A DNA stretch of 21,352 nucleotides from MED-G116 sp038147495 (GTDB lineage: Bacteria > Pseudomonadota > Alphaproteobacteria > Puniceispirillales > Puniceispirillaceae), in the NCBI GenBank assembly GCA_038147495.1, contig JAYQTT010000026.1, positions 1 through 21,352 on the forward strand. The letters are read 5' to 3'. A program made the translations under genes and the position numbers. Under the pieces are notes generated by a model. That model was not told the DNA's origin, searched no databases, and saw only the letters and a list, made by a program, of their open reading frames with translations. This document shows positions 7,857-15,763 of the stretch, in pieces. Numbering within the stretch: position 1 is the first letter of the stretch; each line of letters starts with the position of its first letter.

Positions 7857-8612
7857 GTGGAAACCACTGCCGACAAGAAAGAAATAGAGAACTTCGCTGC
7901 GATGTCGGCGAAATGGTGGGATGAAAGCGGGCCAATGGCCCCTTTGCACCGGTTTGCGCCGGTCAGAATTGACTATATTTTGCAAAGCCTACGCCGTCGA
8001 AAACGCCTTGGCAGCGCCGATGGTGCGCTGGCCAGTTTGCGTGTTTTGGACATCGGATGTGGCGGCGGCATTCTGGCTGAGCCTCTGGCCCGCCTTGGTG
8101 CCGAGATGACAGGAATTGACGCAACCCCACAAGCCATTGACGCGGCGAAAGCGCATGCAAAAGCCATGGGGTTGGAAATCAACTATATGTGCTGCACCGC
8201 CGAGGCGCTGGCCGAAACATGCGCTGCGGAAGGCCAAAAATTCGACCTGATTTACGCCTCAGAGGTGATTGAACATGTCGCCGACAGACGACTTTTTATC
8301 ACTGCGATTGCCAGCATGCTTGCCGAAAACGGCACCGTGGTGATCACCACAATAAACCGCAGCCTCGCCGCTTTTGCGCTGGCCAAAGTCGCGCTGGAAT
8401 ATATTGTCAGGATGGTGCCGGCAGGAACGCATGATCCAAAAAAATTCGTTAAACCCGAAGAATTGCGGGCTGAATTTGGTGCCGTTGGTATTGATATTGA
8501 TGATGTTACCGGTTTTGTTCCCCGCCCTGACGGCAGCTTTCGGCAATCAGGCACGCTGGCGATCAATTACGGTGCAAGTGGTGGTTGGGCTGGTCAGCAC
8601 CACAAAATTTGA
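7857..8612 (+). CDS. ubiG: Ubiquinone biosynthesis O-methyltransferase
   Basis: UbiG carries out both SAM-dependent O-methylations in ubiquinone synthesis. The sequence shows the N-terminal family hallmark AMSAKWWDESGPMAPLHRFAPVRIDYI, motif I (VLDIGCGGG, residues 63-71), the acidic GAEMTGID and the post-motif segment YASEVIEHV. The C-terminal segment with HDPKKFVKPEEL and INYG is also typical. I place the start at GTG 7857, giving 251 residues, which fits the family. The in-frame ATG at 7770 would overlap lysC and adds residues unlike UbiG. It converges on the DUF1178 gene, stop to stop across 24 bp. The start is uncertain by a few codons because no strong ribosome site is visible. Confidence 0.92.
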   Translation: METTADKKEIENFAAMSAKWWDESGPMAPLHRFAPVRIDYILQSLRRRKRLGSADGALASLRVLDIGCGGGILAEPLARLGAEMTGIDATPQAIDAAKAHAKAMGLEINYMCCTAEALAETCAAEGQKFDLIYASEVIEHVADRRLFITAIASMLAENGTVVITTINRSLAAFALAKVALEYIVRMVPAGTHDPKKFVKPEELRAEFGAVGIDIDDVTGFVPRPDGSFRQSGTLAINYGASGGWAGQHHKI

Positions 8613-8636
8613 CCGGAACCCCCTGGAAACCATTGG

Positions 8637-9155
8637 TTAATTGTCTTTCGGCAACCAGGGCATCTGCAACACCTCAATACCCTCTTCATCAAGCTGTTCG
8701 CGTTCCTCTGACGTGACCTCGCCGTAAATCCCTTCGGGTTCGACTTCGCCATAATGGATTTTGCGTGCTTCTTCGGCAAAATTCTTCCCAACATCACGGC
8801 ATTCAGCCTTGATCTTGTTTTGCAAATTGCGCATTTCTCCAAGCAATTCCGCCATTTTCTCTACTGCTTCCGGAGGGAAGCTCCGGCCCGGCATCGATGC
8901 TGCCGCGGGTGCCGTTGGCGCAGGTAAATTTGCTGCAGATGAGCCCGCCACTTTTGGCTGCGGGACTGGTGGGCGGGATTTGCGTGTTTTCGGGCTTGCC
9001 AGATTGGGCGCCATCAATGCGCGGCGTACAGAATTGCTGTTGCACATCGGACAAGATACGAGCCCTTGCTCGCTCTGCTCGGAGAATGATTCCGAACTCT
9101 GGAACCAGCCTTCGAATTCATGGTCTTTCGCGCAAACAAGCTGATATTTGATCAT
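8637..9155 (-). CDS. DUF1178 family zinc-ribbon-like protein
   Basis: The 172-residue product begins MIKYQLVCAKDHEFEGWFQS and continues QGLVSCPMCNSNSVRRALMAP. This pattern of Cys8 plus the CPMC pair (35-38) is the DUF1178 signature and resembles a small metal-binding ribbon. A Pro/Ala-rich linker (about 55-95) follows, then a helical, charged C-terminal part. The function is not known to me. The ATG at 9155 has AGGAAAG as ribosome site. It lies 45 bp after secA in the same direction, so it may be read from the secA promoter. In many alphaproteobacteria this gene instead sits next to nit and ubiG. Confidence 0.88.
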   Translation of the reverse strand: MIKYQLVCAKDHEFEGWFQSSESFSEQSEQGLVSCPMCNSNSVRRALMAPNLASPKTRKSRPPVPQPKVAGSSAANLPAPTAPAAASMPGRSFPPEAVEKMAELLGEMRNLQNKIKAECRDVGKNFAEEARKIHYGEVEPEGIYGEVTSEEREQLDEEGIEVLQMPWLPKDN

Positions 9156-9180
9156 CCTATTGCTCTTTCCTGCCGATCAC

Positions 9181-9211
9181 AGATTGCCGTAGGGCAATTG
9201 CTAGGCAATCT
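9181..9211 (-). other. Stem-loop overlapping the secA stop codon
   Basis: AGATTGCC at 9181-9188 pairs perfectly with GGCAATCT at 9204-9211, with a 15-nt loop. The secA TAG (9201-9203) is in the loop. There is no T-run on either side, so it is not a typical terminator. It may adjust readthrough into the DUF1178 gene or stabilise the secA mRNA end. Confidence 0.4.
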
Positions 9212-11828
9212 TACCATGACAATGTTTGTATTTTCGTCCTGATCCACAAGGGCACGGCTCGTTGCGCGAAATCTTGCGATCGGGCATCGCTGCCGGCGCT
9301 TCGGCGGCCCTGGCTGCGGCAGCCCTGTCTTCGGCGTTCGCGGCCGGTTGGCCAGTTTGGCCTTCCGGTTCGGATTGCCTTACCTCAACATGTGCAAGAA
9401 CCATGGTCGTTGCCTCACGCATGCTGCCGAGCAATTGCTCAAACATCGCAAACGCTTCGCGTTTATATTCGTTGAGCGGGTCCTTTTGCCCATAGGCACG
9501 CAGCGAGATCCCCTGACGCAACTGATCAAGGCGCAGCAAATGCTCTTTCCACTGCTGATCCAGCACCTGCAGAAGAAGTGATTTTTCTGCCATGCGCATG
9601 ATCTCGGGGCCAATCCGCACAGCCCTTTCAGCCATATGCCGGTCTGCCGCGGCAATCAACCGCTCTTCGATTTCCTGCTCGGCCACACCATCCTCGGCAA
9701 ACCATTCTGCCGCGGGCACCTCAACACCCAGAATGCGTCTGGCATCCGTTTGCAATTGCTCTGGTTGCCACTGGTCATGATAGCTTCCCGCCGGGATTGC
9801 TCTGGCGACAATCTGGGCTGCGGCCTCGTGGCGCATATCGGTGACGGTTTCCTGAACCTCGTCAGCGCGCATGATTTCCTTACGCTGTTCGAAAATCACG
9901 CTCCGCTGGTCGTTCATCACATCATCATATTTGAGAAGCTGTTTGCGGATCTCAAAATTGCGCGCCTCAACCTTTGACTGTGCCTTTTCAACGGCCTTGT
10001 TGATCCAGGGATGGATGATCGCCTCCCCTTCTTCCAGACCAAGCTTTTGCAACATGCCGTCAAGCTTTTCAGATCCGAAAATGCGCATCAAATCGTCCTG
10101 CAGAGACAGGAAGAATTTTGAGGCGCCGGGATCACCTTGACGACCGGTACGGCCACGAAGCTGATTATCAATCCGGCGTGATTCATGGCGCTCGGTGCCG
10201 ATGACATAAAGTCCACCAGCGGCCAGAGCCTCGGCCTTCAAAGCTGCGACTTCTTCGGTAATGCGTTTAGTTTCAGCGGCATCGAGATCGCCCTCGGCAA
10301 GCCGCATTTCAAGATTGCCGCCAAGCTGAATATCGGTTCCACGTCCCGCCATGTTGGTGGCGATCGTTACCGCGCCCGGCACGCCGGCCTGGGCGATAAT
10401 ACCGGCCTCTTGTTCATGAAATCTGGCGTTCAGAACTTCATGCGGGATCTTCCGCTTTTTCAATTCATTCGACAGCGCCTCTGATTTCTCGATGCTGACG
10501 GTGCCGACAAGCACCGGCTGACCCCGATCACGGCAATCAGAAATGAGTGCGATCACCGCATCGTCGCGCTCGGCACTGGTGCGGTAGACTTCATCATCAT
10601 GGTCTTTGCGTTGCACCGGCTGGTTGGTCGGCACCGAAGTAACATCAAGATTGTAGATTTCGGAAAATTCGCCCGCTTCGGTCATCGCCGTACCGGTCAT
10701 GCCGGCAAGCTTTTCATACATGCGGAAGTAATTCTGGAAGGTGACTGATGCCAGGGTCTGGTTTTCCGCCTGAATATCGACCTTTTCCTTGGCCTCCAGC
10801 GCCTGATGCAAGCCATCGGAAAAGCGTCGACCTTCCATTGCCCGTCCGGTGAATTCATCAATGATCACAACACCGCCATTCTTGATCATGTAATGCGTAT
10901 CACGGTGGAACAGCTTGTGCGCACGAAGCGACTGATTGACGTGATGCAACAGGCTCACATTGTCGATGTCATAGAGCGTGCCCTCGGTAATCGCCCCTGC
11001 ATCACGGAGCAACGTTTCGGCATGTTCCATGCCGTCTTCGGTCAACGAGATGCTGTTGCCCTTTTCATCAAGATCGAAATCCTCTTCGACCAATTGCGGC
11101 ACAATACTATTGGCCAGCACATAGCTTTCGGTATTGGTCTCCGCTGGTCCGGATATGATCAGCGGTGTTCTGGCCTCATCAATCAGGATGGAGTCAACTT
11201 CGTCGACGATCGCAAAGTGATGGTCTCGCTGCACCATGTCTTCGAGGCGGAACTTCAGATTGTCACGCAGATAATCAAAGCCGAATTCATTGTTGGTGCC
11301 ATAGGTGACATCGCATCTGTAGGCGGCGCGGCGCGCCTCATCATCAAGACCGGCGGTGATGCATCCCACCGTCAGCCCGAGAAATTCATAGATCTGGCCC
11401 ATCCATGCCGCATCACGCGATGCCAGATAGTCATTCACCGTGACGACATGCACGCCCTTTTCCTCGAGAGCGTTCAAAAACACGGCCAGAGTTGCAACGA
11501 GAGTTTTACCCTCGCCCGTCTTCATTTCGGCAATTTGACCTTTGTGGAGCGCCATGCCCCCCATTAACTGCACGTCAAAATGCCGCTGGCCAAGTGCGCG
11601 TTTGGCTGCCTCACGAACGAGTGCAAACGCCTCGGGCAGCAGATCGTCAAGCTTTTCACCATTCGTCAGACGTGTTTTCAGCTCTTGCGTCGTCGCCGGA
11701 AAATCGCTGTCCGCAAGGCTTGCCATGCGGTCTTCCAATGCGTTGATCGCCTGAACTGTCGGGGCGAATTTTTTGACGGCACGATCATTAGAATCGCCGA
11801 ACAGGCTTTTTGCCAACGAACCAAGCAT
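9201..11828 (-). CDS. secA: Preprotein translocase ATPase SecA
   Basis: SecA drives protein export through SecYEG by ATP hydrolysis. I start it at the ATG at 11826-11828 (MLGSLAKSLFGDSNDR), which has GGAG 5 bp upstream. The in-frame extension to 12002 would run across the promoter. The 875-residue protein has Walker A GEGKT (105-109), Walker B VDEVDS (208-213), the TNMAGRGTDI motif of the second ATPase half and the helical scaffold. Its C-terminal zinc site, CPCGSG...CH (Cys859, Cys861, Cys870, His871), is of the type that binds SecB and lipid. The frame is intact throughout. It is transcribed away from the exported parvulin gene, which is itself a likely Sec substrate. Confidence 0.97.
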   Translation of the reverse strand: MLGSLAKSLFGDSNDRAVKKFAPTVQAINALEDRMASLADSDFPATTQELKTRLTNGEKLDDLLPEAFALVREAAKRALGQRHFDVQLMGGMALHKGQIAEMKTGEGKTLVATLAVFLNALEEKGVHVVTVNDYLASRDAAWMGQIYEFLGLTVGCITAGLDDEARRAAYRCDVTYGTNNEFGFDYLRDNLKFRLEDMVQRDHHFAIVDEVDSILIDEARTPLIISGPAETNTESYVLANSIVPQLVEEDFDLDEKGNSISLTEDGMEHAETLLRDAGAITEGTLYDIDNVSLLHHVNQSLRAHKLFHRDTHYMIKNGGVVIIDEFTGRAMEGRRFSDGLHQALEAKEKVDIQAENQTLASVTFQNYFRMYEKLAGMTGTAMTEAGEFSEIYNLDVTSVPTNQPVQRKDHDDEVYRTSAERDDAVIALISDCRDRGQPVLVGTVSIEKSEALSNELKKRKIPHEVLNARFHEQEAGIIAQAGVPGAVTIATNMAGRGTDIQLGGNLEMRLAEGDLDAAETKRITEEVAALKAEALAAGGLYVIGTERHESRRIDNQLRGRTGRQGDPGASKFFLSLQDDLMRIFGSEKLDGMLQKLGLEEGEAIIHPWINKAVEKAQSKVEARNFEIRKQLLKYDDVMNDQRSVIFEQRKEIMRADEVQETVTDMRHEAAAQIVARAIPAGSYHDQWQPEQLQTDARRILGVEVPAAEWFAEDGVAEQEIEERLIAAADRHMAERAVRIGPEIMRMAEKSLLLQVLDQQWKEHLLRLDQLRQGISLRAYGQKDPLNEYKREAFAMFEQLLGSMREATTMVLAHVEVRQSEPEGQTGQPAANAEDRAAAARAAEAPAAMPDRKISRNEPCPCGSGRKYKHCHGKIA

Positions 11829-11833
11829 GTGAA

Positions 11834-11837
11834 CTCC
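11834..11837 (-). promoter_or_regulatory. Ribosome binding site of secA
   Basis: GGAG on the minus strand lies 5 bp before the ATG at 11828 and supports that start over the longer in-frame extension. It sits at the edge of the CCAGA-CT-TCTGG inverted repeat (11836-11847), so folding could affect access. Confidence 0.55.
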
Positions 11838-11910
11838 AGAAGTCTGGCGGCAGACCTGCCCCAAATGTCCCCGGCCAGACTGCCATATTGGCTTCTGGCC
11901 CCATCGCTTT

Positions 11911-11939
11911 GAGATAGCCATCACCATATATTTTGTCAA
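11911..11939 (-). promoter_or_regulatory. Promoter of secA
   Basis: On the minus strand, a perfect TTGACA (11934-11939) is followed after 16 bases by CTATCT (11912-11917), or after 17 by TATCTC (11911-11916). This fits the alphaproteobacterial housekeeping form TTGAC-N17-CTATAT. The start point would be near 11905, giving a leader of roughly 75 nt. Confidence 0.6.
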
Positions 11940-12138
11940 TGTAGCGGCGTCATCACGGTTCGTATCGATTGTGCGGCATTTTTGGTGATTACCGCTTTTC
12001 AACCATTACTGAGGCGTCACGAGGGCTTGCGTTGGACCCTTGCTTCGGACAAAATATGGCCGTCAGTCAGCCGGTCATCCGGACCAAAGCGACCACGCAT
12101 TATCATCTCGAACCTCTCGCATTAAAGGGCCATACCCT

Positions 12139-12993
12139 ATGAAAACCTTAATCCGCCTCGCCATGATCACATCGCTCGTATTATTTTCTGGTCATGCCAT
12201 TGCCCGCGATGAAATCGCTGTCGCGACTGTTGATGGTGAAGTGATCTCGCTTGAAGATGTGATGGCGGCCGCGCAGGAAATTCCGCCAGAATATCGTCAG
12301 GCACCGATGGAGACCTATTTCGACCAGCTTGTTGCCGAACTTATTGACACGCATCTGGCGGCAGATGCCGCGCGCGCGGCAAAGCTGGATGATGATGAAG
12401 CGGTGATCAAAGCAATAGAACGGGCAGCGGACCGTGTCCTTGCACAGGCCTTCCTGACCGCAACTGTCAACGAAGAAATCACCGAAGAGGCGATCAACAA
12501 TGCGTATCAGGCATTGGTCGCAGACACCGCATCGCGGGAAACCGTCACCGCATCGCATATTTTGGTTGAATCGCGGGATGCGGCGATGGACATCATCGCC
12601 AAGCTCAATGATGGCGGCGACTTTGCCGCGCTGGCGAAGGAATTCTCGACAGGGCCAAGCGGTCCAAATGGTGGCGAGCTTGGCAGCTTTGGTCGCGGCC
12701 AGATGGTTCCGGCATTCGAAACCGCGGTCTTTGCCATGCCCGTTGGCAGCTTTTCTGCAGAACCCGTGCAGACGCAGTTTGGCTGGCACATAATCAAGGT
12801 TGCCAACCGCGAGGTGCAGCCTGCACCCGAAATTGATGCTGTCCGCGGCCAGCTGGTTTCCAATCTGCAACGTCAGGTGCTTGGGCGTATGCTTGAGAGC
12901 CTGCGGGCCAAGGCAAATGTTGAGCAGCGCAGCTTTGATGACATCCGTGCGGATGTTGAGGCGGCCGACAAGGCCGCCAGTGGGACCAATTAA
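12139..12993 (+). CDS. Secreted parvulin-type peptidyl-prolyl isomerase
   Basis: The start is the ATG at 12139, preceded by AAAGGG. The protein then opens with a typical signal peptide (MKTLIRLAMITSLVLFSGHAIA, likely cut before Arg23), so it acts in the periplasm. An N-terminal helical chaperone-like part (about 23-130) is followed by a rotamase/parvulin domain (about 135-225). That domain has TASHILVE, FAALAKEFSTGPSG, GGELGSFGRGQMVPAFE and FGWHIIKV, the usual order of PpiC/SurA/PrsA-type enzymes. Length is 284 residues. Such proteins help fold outer-membrane or secreted proteins after Sec export, which fits its position divergent from secA. argJ starts 2 bp after its stop, so the two are probably cotranscribed. 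I give no symbol because ppiC, surA and prsA usage varies. Confidence 0.9.
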   Translation: MKTLIRLAMITSLVLFSGHAIARDEIAVATVDGEVISLEDVMAAAQEIPPEYRQAPMETYFDQLVAELIDTHLAADAARAAKLDDDEAVIKAIERAADRVLAQAFLTATVNEEITEEAINNAYQALVADTASRETVTASHILVESRDAAMDIIAKLNDGGDFAALAKEFSTGPSGPNGGELGSFGRGQMVPAFETAVFAMPVGSFSAEPVQTQFGWHIIKVANREVQPAPEIDAVRGQLVSNLQRQVLGRMLESLRAKANVEQRSFDDIRADVEAADKAASGTN

Positions 12994-12995
12994 TA

Positions 12996-14219
12996 ATGAC
13001 CGTCTCGCCGCTTGCGCCTGATCGCTTTCCCGATATGCCGACGATCTCCGGTGTGCGGCTGGTTACTGCCGCCTCGGGAACAAAATATAAGGGCCGTGAC
13101 GACATGATGGCCATGCTGCTTGACGAATCTTGTCAGGTGGCTGGCGTCTTCACAATGTCTGACACCGCCGCCGCGGCCGTGGCATGGAGTCGGACCAACA
13201 GCCAAAATGGCGTTGCGCGTGCCATCATCACCAATGCCGGCAACGCAAATGCCTTTACCGGTGCGCATGGTCATACAGACGTCAAAACTGTATGCTCGGC
13301 GCTTGCCACGCGGATCGGCGCTTCTGCTGAAGATGTTCTGATTGCCTCGACAGGGGTCATCGGCGAGCGGCTCAATTGTGATCTGTTGATCAACCAGTTT
13401 GATGCGATGTTGCAAGCGCCTGACGCCAGCTGGGCAGATGCCGCGGCGGCGATCAAAACAACAGACACATTTGCCAAAGGTGCCGCCGCAGATTGCGAAA
13501 TTGAAGGCCAAAAGGTACAGATTTGCGGGATCGCAAAGGGCTCGGGGATGATTGCGCCGAACATGGCGACAATGCTTGGCTATGTCGCAACCGATGCCAA
13601 TATCGCGGCAGACGCACTTCAGGACCTCCTCCGTGCCGCCACAAAAACAAGCTTTAACGCGATCACCGTGGACAGCGACACCTCGACATCAGACAGTGTG
13701 TTTCTGGTTGCCAGTGGCGCCGCTGGCCATCGGCAAATTCAGGACATGAATGATCCAGCCCTGGACGGTTTTCGCCGCGCTCTTGATAGCGTGATGCAAG
13801 ATCTGGCCAGGCAGATTGTCCGTGATGGCGAGGGGGCCAGCAAATTCATCACCATAGATGTTACAGGCGCCACGGATGATGCCAGCGCACACCGAATTGG
13901 CATGGCCATCGCCAACTCACCGCTGGTGAAAACCGCGATTGCCGGTGAAGACGCCAATTGGGGGCGCATTGTCATGGCGGTGGGCAAGGCCGGTGAAAAC
14001 ATCGACCAGTCCATGCTCAGCGTGACCATGGGCGGTGTGACCATTGCCCGCGCCGGCGGACCTGTTGAAGGCTATGACGAAACCCCGGTTGCCGCCCACA
14101 TGGCCAATGCCGAAATAGATATTGCCGTCAGCGTTGGCACAGGGAGTGGCACCGCCAGAGTGTGGACTTGTGATTTCACCCACGGCTACATCAGCATCAA
14201 CGCAGATTACCGAAGCTGA
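12996..14219 (+). CDS. argJ: Arginine biosynthesis bifunctional protein ArgJ
   Basis: ArgJ moves the acetyl group from N-acetylornithine to glutamate (ornithine acetyltransferase), recycling acetyl in arginine synthesis. Many members also make N-acetylglutamate from acetyl-CoA. The 407-residue precursor cleaves itself before a threonine in the motif KGSGMIAPNMATML; here the nucleophile would be Thr192. The oxyanion-hole pair Thr119-Gly120 is seen in IASTGVIGE. The family C-terminal INADYRS is intact. The ATG lies 2 bp after the parvulin stop, and mutT starts 1 bp after its own stop, so the three genes form an operon-like run. Whether this copy is mono- or bifunctional cannot be read from the sequence. 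Confidence 0.95.
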   Translation: MTVSPLAPDRFPDMPTISGVRLVTAASGTKYKGRDDMMAMLLDESCQVAGVFTMSDTAAAAVAWSRTNSQNGVARAIITNAGNANAFTGAHGHTDVKTVCSALATRIGASAEDVLIASTGVIGERLNCDLLINQFDAMLQAPDASWADAAAAIKTTDTFAKGAAADCEIEGQKVQICGIAKGSGMIAPNMATMLGYVATDANIAADALQDLLRAATKTSFNAITVDSDTSTSDSVFLVASGAAGHRQIQDMNDPALDGFRRALDSVMQDLARQIVRDGEGASKFITIDVTGATDDASAHRIGMAIANSPLVKTAIAGEDANWGRIVMAVGKAGENIDQSMLSVTMGGVTIARAGGPVEGYDETPVAAHMANAEIDIAVSVGTGSGTARVWTCDFTHGYISINADYRS

Positions 14220-14220
14220 G

Positions 14221-14637
14221 ATGTCGGGCAATGATGCCAAACCGCTGGTCCATGTCAGCGCCGTTGCGTTGATTGACGTTGACGGACGCGTCCTGCTGGC
14301 ACAGCGACCGGAAGGCAAATCAATGGCTGGCCTGTGGGAATTTCCCGGGGGCAAAATTGAGCCGGGCGAAACACCGGAAGCGGCGCTGATCCGCGAACTG
14401 GACGAAGAGCTTGGCATCAACACAAAGGAAAGCTGCCTTGCCCCGATCAGCTTTGCCAGCCACAGCTATGAGACATTTCATCTCGTCATGCTTGTTTATG
14501 CCTGCCGCAAATGGCAAGGCCACCCCCGGCCGATTGAGGGCGGGGCGTTGGCATGGGTGCGGGCAAATAAATTGCGTGACTATCCGATGCCACCGGCAGA
14601 TCTGCCGTTGATTGCCGTGTTGCAGGATCTACTCTGA
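14221..14637 (+). CDS. mutT: Nudix hydrolase, MutT-type (8-oxo-dGTP diphosphatase)
   Basis: The 138-residue protein has a complete Nudix box, GGKIEPGETPEAALIRELDEELGI, matching G-x5-E-x7-REUxEExGU, preceded by LAQRPEGKSMAGLWEFPGG. The LWEFPGGKIE context and short length are those of MutT, which removes oxidised dGTP from the nucleotide pool. Other Nudix substrates cannot be excluded from sequence. The ATG at 14221 is chosen because it starts just after the argJ stop and gives the usual MutT length. A longer in-frame start at 14122 would lie inside argJ. Translation is probably coupled to argJ. Confidence 0.9.
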   Translation: MSGNDAKPLVHVSAVALIDVDGRVLLAQRPEGKSMAGLWEFPGGKIEPGETPEAALIRELDEELGINTKESCLAPISFASHSYETFHLVMLVYACRKWQGHPRPIEGGALAWVRANKLRDYPMPPADLPLIAVLQDLL

Positions 14638-14678
14638 AAACCATCGCACGCTGGCAGTTAAAAACCGTGCGTGCTTGG

Positions 14679-14720
14679 CCAATCAAAGCGGGCCAATCAA
14701 CGTGGGTCAATCAAAACGGG
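14679..14720. repeat. Three tandem 14-bp repeats between mutT and the NDUFAF5-like gene
   Basis: Units at 14679-14692, 14693-14706 and 14707-14720 read CCAATCAAAGCGGG, CCAATCAACGTGGG and TCAATCAAAACGGG. A degraded fourth copy (CGAATAGG) follows. They fill most of the 92-bp spacer between two convergent genes. No T-rich terminator is visible there. Confidence 0.8.
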
Positions 14721-14729
14721 CGAATAGGA

Positions 14730-15653
14730 TCAGGCTTCCGGATCATGCTCTGTAGCATCAAGACTGGCGGCCAGTCGATGCGCTGCACTACCCGGGCGAA
14801 GCGATTTTTGCTGGCTTTCATGCGGCGCCCACCCGGTCAGGGTAATGATCTCAAAACTTGCTGGAATGGTGCCGTCATCATGACCAAATCTTTCCTGATA
14901 GATTTCTGCCGCCCGCAGGAACAGACGCCGCGAAGTTGGCCTGCGAATCCGTCCCAAAAGTGCATTCTGCTCACCCATACCACGCAAATCAGCCATCAGC
15001 CGAAACATGTCAGGATAAGTGACGGTCAATTTGTCGGCATCAGCCACAGGCAGGGCAAGCCCGGCACGTCCGAGCAACCCGCCAACATCACGAATGTCAG
15101 CCATCGGCGCTGTACGCGGGCTGAGCCCACCGCTGATCTCGGCCTCTGCCTCGCCAAGCGCAGCGCGTAATTCCTGCAATGTTGCGCCGCCAAAAAAATT
15201 CACCAGAAGCAAACCATCGGGCTTCAGCATGTTCCGCATCTGCCGCAGCAGGCCCGGCAAATCGTCAACCCAATGCAGGGACAGACACGAAAACACCGCA
15301 TCAAAGGACGCTTCGGCAAAAGGCAGGATTTCTGCCTCGCTGACAATTGACGGCCCCATCGACAAGGCCTGCCGGGCAAAATTGAAAGCCGGATCGGCCT
15401 GAATGACTGTGCCGACCTTGTCATTTTGCACCAGCGCGCGTGTCAGGCTGGCGTCATGACAGCCAACATCAAGACACAACGGAAAGTCACGACGCATCAG
15501 TTCGAGCCGGTCGACAATGCGCAAAACAGATTCCTGCTTTAAAAAATCAAAGGCGGTAAATCCGCTGGCCGCGCGTTCACGGTGGCGTCGGTGAAGCGCA
15601 TAATCAAACAACCGTGGAATGGTTGCGCTGTTATCCTTGCTGTCGTCTGTCAT
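14730..15653 (-). CDS. NDUFAF5-like methyltransferase-fold protein
   Basis: The 307-residue product matches, segment by segment as I remember it, human NDUFAF5, a complex I assembly factor: LFDYALHRRHRERA, FDFLKQE, SCLSLHWVDDLPGLL, LKPDGLLLVNFFGG and TLQELR. It also has GGLSPRTAPMADIRDVGGLLGRAG, YPDMFRLMADLRGMGE and GWAPHESQQKSLRPGSA. NDUFAF5 hydroxylates an arginine of the NDUFS7 (NuoB) subunit, so a role in complex I maturation is plausible here. SAM motif I reads LDVGCHDASL, lacking the usual GxGxG glycines. Older annotation would call this a BioC-like or SAM methyltransferase. The start is the ATG at 15651-15653; the 70-residue in-frame extension runs into comF and is rejected. It is divergent from comF. 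Confidence 0.85.
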   Translation of the reverse strand: MTDDSKDNSATIPRLFDYALHRRHRERAASGFTAFDFLKQESVLRIVDRLELMRRDFPLCLDVGCHDASLTRALVQNDKVGTVIQADPAFNFARQALSMGPSIVSEAEILPFAEASFDAVFSCLSLHWVDDLPGLLRQMRNMLKPDGLLLVNFFGGATLQELRAALGEAEAEISGGLSPRTAPMADIRDVGGLLGRAGLALPVADADKLTVTYPDMFRLMADLRGMGEQNALLGRIRRPTSRRLFLRAAEIYQERFGHDDGTIPASFEIITLTGWAPHESQQKSLRPGSAAHRLAASLDATEHDPEA

Positions 15654-15724
15654 GAGCGCACAATCATCGACCACCGGAAAAATGCAAGCAAAAATACAAA
15701 AACAGTACCGGCTGGGCACGACTC

Positions 15725-15739
15725 TTAACCAAGTTTTTA
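15725..15739 (+). promoter_or_regulatory. CtrA-box-like site upstream of comF
   Basis: TTAA-CCAAGTT-TTTA matches the CtrA consensus TTAA-N7-TTAA with one mismatch. It lies 24-39 bp before the comF ATG, so it would occupy the -35 region of a promoter starting close to the gene. CtrA is the alphaproteobacterial response regulator that in some Rhodobacterales controls competence-type genes including comF. A match of this quality can occur by chance. Confidence 0.35.
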
Positions 15740-15763
15740 CCCGCACCATGCTATGCGCAAGAG

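Larger units (their letters stand above)
11829..12138. other. Divergent secA/parvulin intergenic region
   Basis: This 310-bp spacer has no convincing gene. It holds the secA promoter (11911-11939), the secA leader with overlapping short inverted repeats (around 11836-11853) and the upstream region of the parvulin gene. On the plus strand the only candidate promoter I find is weak: TTGCGT (12027-12032) and CAAAAT (12050-12055), 17 bp apart. Short CCGG-TCAT-CCGG symmetry occurs near 12080. Confidence 0.5.

Noticed and set aside
7770..7876. Overlap of lysC and ubiG by about 100 bp using their longest open frames
   Set aside because: Both extensions lack family similarity. Conserved N-termini (MALIVQKFGG for LysC, and a GTG start giving a 251-residue UbiG) remove the overlap and leave a normal divergent promoter spacer.
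10806..11567. Plus-strand open frame of 253 codons inside secA
   Set aside because: secA is intact and conserved on the other strand over the whole stretch; the antisense translation has no family features.
14646..14674. GCACGC...GCGTGC inverted repeat after mutT as a terminator
   Set aside because: The stem is 6 bp with a 17-nt loop and no T-run follows, so it is not a credible intrinsic terminator.
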